From Planococcus citri (Eukaryota; Arthropoda; Insecta; Hemiptera; Pseudococcidae), in NCBI RefSeq assembly GCF_950023065.1, contig NC_088679.1:26164001-26228000 (forward strand): a stretch of 64,000 nucleotides of DNA, written 5' to 3'. Below are positions 56,240 through 64,000 of this stretch, in pieces. Within the stretch, counting starts at the first letter, position 1, and each line of letters opens with the position of its first letter. The translations under genes and the position numbers were made by a program. The notes beneath the pieces were generated by a model that made no database searches, was not told the origin of the DNA, and worked only from the letters and a program-made list of their open reading frames with translations.

Positions 56240-57300
56240 GATGAAAGAAATTGCTGTTTTTATTTTTTTGTATGTATATCTCCACTTCTTAGATAGGTAC
56301 CCTGGAAAAAAATTTGGCTTTACTTGCTGTTCATCTGTTTTCTTCATTTCTCAACTCAGCTGAAAAATAACCAAATTTCTGTGTACAAACAGATCCCGGA
56401 TCAGTTGAAAGAAGATACTAAACCACGTTTCTTTTTCATCGAGTCGAGATTTTCCTCGTCGAAAAATTCGTCTATCTGTTGAAAGTATGTATAATTCCAA
56501 CAGCATATCAGTACGAAGAAGTGGGTAGTGAGGAAGCTCGCGTATATAAATCGCAAGATTTCAATTTGAAATTCGTTCGCGAATTACAAGGCAACTGCTA
56601 AGAAAAGCGAGGACTGCGCGGTGAAAAGCCTTTGATGATGAAAAATTTGCCCCCCGACGACGACGTTGGACCGGAGCAGAAGTTAATTAAAACGTAAAAC
56701 GCGCAAGAAAGGCTTAAGAGAGACCGACGACGACGACGATAGAGTGGGATGCGGACGCGAAGAAGATCGGAGAAGAGACCCTTTTGGCGGAACCTTATAC
56801 AGAAGCCGTTTAATTTCGCCGTTTACGCGAAAATATTAAGCCACGTTTGAATTCTTTATATAGGTAAATTTACACGCCAACAGATTACATCGGTTAATTA
56901 CCCAGCTAGATACAAATTAGCTGTACCTGGTTAGGCGTGTATTTCTATGCAGCCAAGTGAAGTGGGTGAGGCGGTCGGAGAGGGAAGAGGTGACCTGGTT
57001 TTATTGAGGGGGAGGTTGTTTCATTTTTTTGAATTGAGGTGTCTATTTTGAGCTGGATGGGGAGATGAAGTGAGGCGAAGGGAAAGTATGGGAATGAATA
57101 GATGGATTTTTGATTGATTGTGTATTTTAACAGAATTATTGCGTTAGACTTGGAGTCTTTGGGGATCGTGATCAGTATTTGAGATGTGGATAACTTGGCC
57201 ACTTTACTTTTGTGCAGAGCAATGTTTTGATCAGAGATGAATAACTTTACTTACCTACTATATGCTCAAATTACCCGCCCATTTCTAGATGTTGTTCTTC
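56240..57300. other. GC-richer unique block, no supported gene
   Basis: From 56440 to 56940 the sequence is CpG-rich with GACGACGAC runs and no repeat similarity, resembling a promoter or 5' UTR region. No splice-bounded frame is convincing. Confidence 0.35.
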
Positions 57301-57306
57301 CCGCAG

Positions 57307-57396
57307 AAACGGAATGCCTTTCAACGTTATTATAACTTGCAGCGGACATGATCTCGTTACTTTGAGCAATCTAATTGCTCGACGTTGACTCTGCTG
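57307..57396 (+). ncRNA. Splice-bounded 90-base exon, probably untranslated
   Basis: A very strong acceptor (GATGTTGTTCTTCCCGCAG) and donor (CTG then GTGAGTAATA) enclose 90 bases that carry stops in all three plus-strand frames. It would suit a 5' UTR or a long non-coding RNA. On the minus strand the same DNA holds a 27-codon frame from ATG 57349 (MSAASYNNVERHSVSAGRTT) that also looks protein-like, so the strand is not certain. Confidence 0.35.
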
Positions 57397-57399
57397 GTG

Positions 57400-58450
57400 A
57401 GTAATACATAATAAAATTTTCCTTCACATAATGAACTCGCCATTGATTAATAATTATTAAATCAACAATCTGCGTGATTTGTCGCTGTTTTTATTTTATT
57501 CTGCTGTTTTCACGGACAGCTGGGCAGACGTTTCGCTATTATCACGGACAGCTAAGCAGATGAAATTTTTGAAGTCTTCGAAAACGAGCTATCTTTTATA
57601 TCAATAATACTTCCTTTAAGTACCGAATATTAAATCCATGTATCCAGCTCTGAAATTATTATTTTAAAATTATTACAAATAGGTACAAACACATTCATAT
57701 TTTCAAATCTTCATTCGTGAATAAGTGTATTGTAAAAATGATTGTACCTTATTTTGGGTACCAATCATCATGAAATGAATTCACTTTTTCACTTTATTCA
57801 TTACAAAATTAAAATAATACGTAAAGCACTTACTCTTTCTGTTTTGAAGCAATACCAATGTATTACCAACAACCAGTTTTTCTTTCTGGCATATTTCGAA
57901 TATTGCAATTTTCTGCACTTCGGTTCCATCAAAACCTAACACATAGAAATATTTCGTTTCTTCTTTTTTTTTTCGTAACATACTCTAAATCTTCGCTTAT
58001 AAATCGAATCTTATAATAATCAACGTTATGTTCTCCATACGACTACGTTCATCTTTAAATAAAATTTTCAAAACAACACAAACAAACTCAACTATACTTA
58101 AATAATTCGGAAATGAAAGTAATTTTCGAAGTATTTCACATTATTGGCGAAAAAATATAAATATCCAATTCCAATTTGTATGGTATCTCCTTTCAGTACA
58201 AAAAGTTGCGCACTCGCGTAAATTTCTATTTCGAAGGTACCTGAAAGATATTATATTTAATTTCATAAAAGGTAGAGTCACATGATTCATACTAACGCTA
58301 TACACATTTTTAACAAAGATATCAGTCAAATGACTCATTCTAACGCTTTGTCAAAAATAGATAAATATAAGTTACAAAATTAACAACTAAGTCAAAATCG
58401 AACGAAATTATACTTCGAAAAATTTTACACAGAGGCAGTGTAGGGTAGGC
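57400..58450. other. Stretch without a supported gene
   Basis: AT-rich; a TCACGGACAGCT word is repeated at 57512 and 57544. Frames present are Phe/Tyr/Lys-rich and lack splice support. Confidence 0.4.
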
Positions 58451-58720
58451 CTATATTAATAATATGAACTGAAATTTACGTTTAATTATAATGTTTCTGA
58501 CATTCCTCCTATTCTTCTTTCTTTTGAATATTCGGCAGAAAATGTCTTCTGATTTATCGGAATCCTGGTTTTTGTCGGCATTTAATTACTCTGCTATTTT
58601 CTGTTTGGTTTTCGTAGCTGGTTTTCTCTTTGAAATTCTTCTGCTCGCCTGGACGGTGTTCGTGACTTCATCTTCCGATGAAATCGTCAAATCTTTTGTC
58701 ATTCTTTCTAATTTGTCTTC
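58451..58720 (-). pseudogene. Basic nuclear-type coding sequence with one internal stop
   Basis: The minus-strand frame from 58720 codes MTKDLTISSEDEVTNTVQAS and RRISKRKPATKTKQKIAE, then TAA at 58586-58588. The same frame continues (NADKNQDSDKSEDIFCRIFK, then RKKNRRNVRN) to 58451. Acidic Ser/Glu patches followed by Lys/Arg clusters suggest a nuclear protein. Protein-like sequence on both sides of the stop suggests a mutation, although a genuine end at 58586 is possible. The family is not recognised. Confidence 0.4.
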
Positions 58721-59172
58721 TCAAACTGGCAATCGCTGTTTTTTGAATTCAAGAAAACCCCTACTCATTTTTTTGGATATCAGTAGCACTCGAAAGATGC
58801 AATTTGAAATAATGAATCCAATGGGGTAATTGATTTTTTTGATTTGACCCCCGCCAATCTTCCCCATTAACTTCCTTCCCTCCATAAGTGCTTGAAAAAT
58901 CGCGAATCTTTTTTTTTGTATTGTAATTGGAAATATGGTCGATTTAGATGTCGAACTGATTTTATATAACTGAATATTACTTTCCCGAGTGCACACCCTC
59001 CAACTTTGAAAACTCCCCTACTGCCCTAAATATTGTACCTACAAGAAAGATCATGGAGTGAAAGTAAGTATTTCTTTGAAAAATTTCCTACATTTTGATA
59101 ATTACAAAAATTTTATTTTGACGCCACCCATTGGACACCAAATTCCCAAAAATCATTTTAATAACAGTCAGA

Positions 59173-59432
59173 ATCGTGTTTTTAACGTTTTTACGAAAGA
59201 ATTTTAATCAGGAAACGTGCCCAGAACTAAGTTCACATTATTCATTTTATATTTCGTTTTAAATTACTTACTTCTGAACGATTTTGTTGAATAATCATGT
59301 TGCACGAATCAGTCATCACCTAAATATGGCCTTCGACGCGACGGCTGGCGAATGATCCAGAATCGAGTGGAAATTTGCAAACGTTTCCTGATTACAAATT
59401 GTTTGTAAACACGTTAAAAACGCGATTTTGAT
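59173..59432. repeat. Imperfect inverted repeat (about 43 bp arms)
   Basis: CGTGTTTTTAACGTTTTTAC...ATCAGGAAACG at 59173-59217 is mirrored by CGTTTCCTGATTACAAATTG...CACGTTAAAAACGCG at 59388-59432. The roughly 170-base loop is non-coding. It probably derives from a small transposon. Confidence 0.6.
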
Positions 59433-59439
59433 TTTTTTT

Positions 59440-62055
59440 TGAAACGGTTCCTGGGGAATCCAAGGTTTAAGGGTAGGCCAAATAAAATTTTTTCAAGAAC
59501 CAAAATGTAGAAAATTTTTTAAGGAATAACTTTTATACTATGATTTTTCTTGTAGGAACAATATTTTGGGAGGTAGGAAATTAAACCGAGTTCAACATCT
59601 AAAATCGACTGTATTATTTTTTCAATGAGGATAGCAAAAGAAGGCAGATTCGCGACGTTTTAGCGCTTAAGGGGGAAGGGAGAAGCAATGTCTAATTAAA
59701 AAACCAATTGCGCCATTGGATACTTCATCTAAAATTGCACCTTTCGAGTGCTACACGTTTTTGGAAAAAATAGTGACTATTGCTTTTGAAATTCAAGTCT
59801 CATTTTTTCAATTCGACTTCAAAAATGGCTAAATTTCCTAGAATTTTCGAATACGCCAAGCACAAATTCATCTTATTCAGACACAGCCAGAAAAATTAAT
59901 TAAATAAAAATATCAAGTACACAACTCGTGAGAGAACGATAAGTCAGACGTTCAAAAAAGAACCAACTGTTGAAAGGAGGGGAAAATAAGAAAATGAGTA
60001 ATAAGAATTATTCGAGCTGAACGAATTTTTGGGAAACAGCCTCACCAATAAATGACCCCACTTTGGGAGGCCACCGTTTTACCGCAGAGGCACGTGGAGA
60101 AGGCTGACAATTTTTTTGAGTCATTCCGACTCACAATCTCCAACATACTTCTATAAATTTTCTCCTATCCACTCTATTAATTATTAAAAATTGAAAGTAT
60201 GAAATATTTTGTGAGCAAGTACATACCTACTTACTATAAAATATTCAAAAACTTCTCTTGATCGGAACGTCTGTAAATCCGAGCAGATCTTCGGACCTGG
60301 AGAATATTTCAAATTCCAAGTTCATCGAGCCAGCGTAGCAGTTTATTAACCGACATCACATTCATGCAACAATGAAATATAATTGAAAAAAAAAACGAGG
60401 AAAACTAACCATGGGTGGTCTTACCCCCTATCGATAGAAAACAAGATGCTTGTCAAACTACACAGCAAAAGAGTGTGACATGGACACGTTCATCCGAAAC
60501 CCTCTTCCCCTGTATGCATTTCGCGCTGCATATCTTTCAATCTGCAGCCCATCGTCGTCGTGATTAACTTGTAAACAAGAGAGCAACGAGGATAGAAAAA
60601 ATCCTTTTATAAGGCGTAAAGATATACCTAGTGTGGTAATGGCTGACAAGGTATTAGACACAATGGCACTTCTGCTGATAATATACAGCTTGTTGTGAAG
60701 GATTGAATGATGCAGGATTGGAAAGTGTCCGATTTTTGGGCACGAGGCGATGGCGATCTACAGATTGTCAAATCGATTGGGTTTATATAAAAAAAATCAT
60801 CCCTGGAAATTTCAACGTCTCTGAAGTTGTATGCGAGTTAATTTAATTGCGCGATACCGATAATTTACGATATTGTAATTCAAACCTATGTAGACGATAC
60901 TCTATGGCTGCGACGAATGGCTGACTATCCTCGGGTTGCATTACATATTATAAATACAATGCAATTTAGATACCATTGTGCAAGTGTGCGGAAAACAGTG
61001 CGGTGTTGATGATGAGCGCGGGGTTGGGATCGTATTCGTATAGCTCAGGACGAGAGGGTATGATTTGCTCGAAGGCCTTGCGCGCTATAATCACCCTTGA
61101 CGCTGTTTATGTAAATGTTTGATACGTATACAAAGGGGGTTAGTTTGTTTTTAAATACACACAAACACGTTTCCTCGCCTCGTACTCGTACTCGTAGGTA
61201 GTCCACACAAGAACCGTCTACAATGTGGTAGTAATATGTACGTTCTAGTACGAGGATACTTAGATGGTTGTACATTACACATATCTGGTGTACACATACT
61301 CTTGGGCGTTTTTCAACCGAATGATACTTTAAAAACACTAAGAGTCGGAGGCCTTTGTAATGCGGTTAGCTTTTGTAAACGTATATAGAACCCTTGGGAC
61401 CTTTTGTCGAAGAAAGGCAGTGGCAAAGGCTACCATCGAGGTCTGTGTTCAGTTTTCTACGTGTGTTATAGTATACCAGGCGAAGCCTACTGTATAGCTA
61501 CTCAGTGCGCTGAACTTGTCCATCCGCCGATTATTATCAAAAACAAGCCCAACATCCCGCTGTTTTATAAATTTTTCTGCGGTAATTATGCATACGACTG
61601 CGGGCGGGTAAATGAGCAAAGATTAAACGCGATGCAGATTATGACCACGAGGCTCTTTCGTCGTAGAATGTCTTTATTACTACTCGAGATTGGTAGTAGG
61701 ATATAGTGGCGGATATCTGACCTTTGTAACTTGTTTCGTTTGAAGGCTCTTATCGGATGTGCAATCGTGCTGCTGTGCTGATGATTTTTTTTTTTTTTGG
61801 TTGAAAATTCGCCTCGGTTTTGTTGGTGGAGTGCTCAAGTTTTGGAGAATCAATTAGGGATGTTGAATTGTTGACTCACAATAAATTGTGAATTGAGATG
61901 GATATTGATGTGAATGATCTAAGAATGTGTTGATGGAGTTGAATATATTATTTATTTTGTGCGATGTTTTGTTTGCTGTCAAACAGATTTTTAAAATCCG
62001 AACCAAGCGAACCAAGTTGCTTTTCAAGTACCGTCAGGCGGGGTCGTTTTGATAT
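59440..62055. other. Stretch without a supported gene
   Basis: CCATTGGAT...CACCTTTCGAGTGCTAC at 59710-59760 is an inverted relative of 58780-58830. The block 60880-61750 is CpG-containing and unique-looking. A 100-codon plus-strand frame there lacks an early ATG and a motif, so I leave it out. Confidence 0.35.
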
Positions 62056-62059
62056 AAAA

Positions 62060-63158
62060 CAGGGTGTCCACAGGTCTGGAAAACCTGGAAAAGTCAGGGA
62101 ATTCGGTCGGTCTGGAAAAGTCAGGGAATAGTCAGGGAATTTCGTAATTTTCACGCAAAATCCCTGGAATTTTGAAAAAACGATCAATTGAAAATTCTCA
62201 ATAAGGACCTGTGATGAAAGAAAAACACTGTTTTTCACTTCTCGAAACGCAAATTTTCAAAAGCTTTTGCCCTCGCTTCGCTCGGGCTTCTTTTCTTTTT
62301 CAAAGACAACATGAAAATTTCTAGATTATAAAAATCAATTTTTTATGCCAAAAAATAAACTCCTCACGAAAAAATGAAAAAAACATCGTTCTTAAACATC
62401 TCGAATTACATACAAATTTACAAGAGCTTTCGCCCTCGCTTGGGCCTGTTCTGTTTAATTTTTCAAAATCAACTTCCTTCAAAAAAAAAAAAAAACATAA
62501 TTGAAATATTCTAAAATTTTAAAAGCCAAAAAAAAGCTACTCGTCCTCACATAATAAAACCTCGTTTTTATGACTCTCGAAACTCAAATTCTCAGAAGCT
62601 TCCGTCTTCGCTTCGCTCGAGCCGGTTCTCTTTTCTTTTTCAAGAGTAAACTTCCTTCAAAAAAACATCCATTCCAATATTAAAATTTAAAAAACCAAAA
62701 AATGAACACTCTTCGCATTCAAAAAAAAAACACGTTTTCAGGCATCTTGAAATGAAAATTTTCAAAAATTTTCGCCCTCGCTTCGCTCGGGCCAATTTGT
62801 CTCTCGTTTTGAAATGAACAAATTTCACATTTTGATGCCTTCAAAAATCAAAAAAAGAAAAGAAAAATTTTCATAAGTTATATGAATACATAGGTATTTT
62901 TGATGCATGTTTTATTTATTTTTAATTGGAAAAGTTAATAATCAAAGTTAAGCTGTTTTTTATATCCGATGAAGTATCCAGTTCGAAGAGAACCTTATGA
63001 AAAAAAGTTACCCCCCCCCCCCTCAAAAAAATTTTTTCAAATTAAGTACGGTGTGAGCATAGAAAATTGAGAAAAATGGTCCGGAAAAATGGAAAAATTG
63101 GTCTGGAAAACCTGGAAAAGTCAGGGAAAATCATTTCCAGAAATGAGTGGACACCCTG
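62060..63158. mobile_element. CAGGGTGTCCAC-ended element with hairpin array (1.1 kb)
   Basis: Ends are CAGGGTGTCCAC and GTGGACACCCTG, perfect 12 bp inverted repeats, flanked by TAAAA on both sides (a possible 5 bp duplication in A-rich DNA). Both sub-ends carry same-orientation GTCTGGAAAACCTGGAAAAG and TCAGGGAA words. Inside, the GCCCTCGCTTCGCTCGGGC hairpin recurs at 62269, 62432 (shortened), 62603 (altered) and 62774, about 165-174 bases apart, within similar AT-rich units containing AAACTCCTCAC-like words. It has no coding capacity. Confidence 0.8.
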
Positions 63159-63159
63159 T

Positions 63160-64000
63160 AAAAAAAAAAATGTTTTCTGCTCTGTACGGCGTAGAAAGAT
63201 GTTTTCGAAAAAATTGCACTACTCAGTGTGTAAAGTACGTCAAAACACACAGAATGACCTTTTTGTTTTTTGTTTTTTCTTGTGTCTCGAAATTGCCCTC
63301 AAAGGCCGTATCAAAGTCACCCACGAGATGGGGTCACTTTGATAGGGGTACTTTTTTTTTCAAAAAATGATTTCTCATCGCCTTTAGACCTACCATACAA
63401 AATTTCATCAATTTTGGCCGAGAGGAAGTCATCATATTATTGAAAAAGCGATAAAAGCCCCTGTATTTCCTCAATTTTTTTTATAAAATTCAGTTTTTTA
63501 ACAAAATTTTTAGATATTTAATAAAATACCTTTGCGACCTATCAAAATGGGATGAAATTTTACACTGAATTCGAAAATGGCATTGATTTTCACTTTAGTC
63601 TCAAAACTTGAATTTTTAGCCTCAAAAATGAAAAATCGATAACATCCCCACTGAGAACAATGGGCCAAGGATCGGAGGCACCTCAATCTAGAAACTCAAA
63701 ATTTATGGAGATATTTCCCAAGGAGTGTAGCTTTACAATAGACTATCAACCAATGTTCTATTACATATCTGAAAATACATACTATAACATCAACTTTTGT
63801 TGAGTGATGAAAAATCTTGAAAAATTACCACTTTTGAAAAACTCGATTAAAAGTAGGGACGAAAATAATTATTTACCAACTCAAAACTGTTATCGTATCA
63901 ATTCACCATCAGTGTAACCACTTCGGTCGGAAAAAAAATTTAATTCGACGTTTTACTCGCTCAACAGATCAAAACGTGCAGAAAAATACGCGCTATCAAA
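63160..64000. other. Stretch without a supported gene
   Basis: AT-rich right edge. The words ATCAAAGTxACCC and GATAGGGGTACTTTT suggest repeat sequence, but no boundaries are visible. Confidence 0.4.

Noticed and set aside
60055..60115. ACTTTGGGAGGCC-containing segment, considered as a SINE or small RNA
   Set aside because: No A and B box promoter pair, no tail and no second copy in the window.
61404..61706. 100-codon plus-strand frame in a CpG-richer block
   Set aside because: Stops are rarer at this G+C, there is no early ATG, and no domain or splice pair was found.
62060..63158. Evenly spaced GC-rich hairpins considered as a CRISPR array
   Set aside because: The spacing sequence is similar between units rather than unique, units exceed 160 bp, and the DNA is clearly eukaryotic.

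Overview
This is a 64 kb window of AT-rich, repeat-dense animal nuclear DNA. Coding signal comes only as short pieces bounded by GT-AG splice sites. There are no operons, tRNA or rRNA genes, CRISPR arrays or long bacterial-type reading frames. The frequent words taggtacctacc and acgagtac, the many small terminal-inverted-repeat elements and the compact introns suggest an insect, most likely a sternorrhynchan hemipteran such as a mealybug. That assignment is an inference from composition, not from a marker gene. At about one third G+C, open frames of 60-100 codons are expected by chance in this much sequence, so a coding call here rests on a recognisable motif, on splice sites with matching phases, or on clearly raised G+C.

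Layout. 0-8 kb: a possible last exon at the left edge, a few weak minus-strand frames, a threefold tandem array (3.9-4.9 kb) and a 98 bp tandem duplication (7.3 kb). 8-9 kb: a Ty1/copia-type aspartic protease remnant. 9-12.6 kb: mostly unassigned. 12.6-19 kb: retroelement debris (gag-like, non-LTR reverse transcriptase) and two unidentified broken frames. 20.9-21.5 kb: a CAGGGTGTC-ended element. 21.6-26.2 kb: dispersed repeats. 26.5 kb: a MITE with a perfect 5 bp target duplication. 27.4 kb: a possible plus-strand exon. 30.6-33.1 kb: MITEs, including one with hAT hallmarks. 33.2 kb: a clear chromodomain exon, the most recognisable host-type coding segment. 34-36.3 kb: a minus-strand multi-exon gene of unknown function with a very acidic stretch. 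36.5-38.1 kb: two copies of a decayed P/THAP9-like transposase 3' end. 39-41 kb: unique sequence with a possible signal-peptide exon. 41.4-44 kb: a second unknown minus-strand multi-exon gene with internally duplicated exons. 50.8-52.2 and 62.1-63.2 kb: two larger CAGGGTGTC-ended elements holding arrays of a GC-rich hairpin. 54.5-56.2 kb: exons of minus-strand unknown proteins and one opposing plus-strand exon. 58.6 kb: a basic, broken frame.

The genes do not form a visible pathway. The window reads as gene-poor, transposon-rich DNA with pieces of several genes. The most distinctive features are the chromodomain exon (one aromatic-cage position appears to be Cys), the hairpin-array elements, and a roughly 24 bp motif found eleven times and always in the same orientation.
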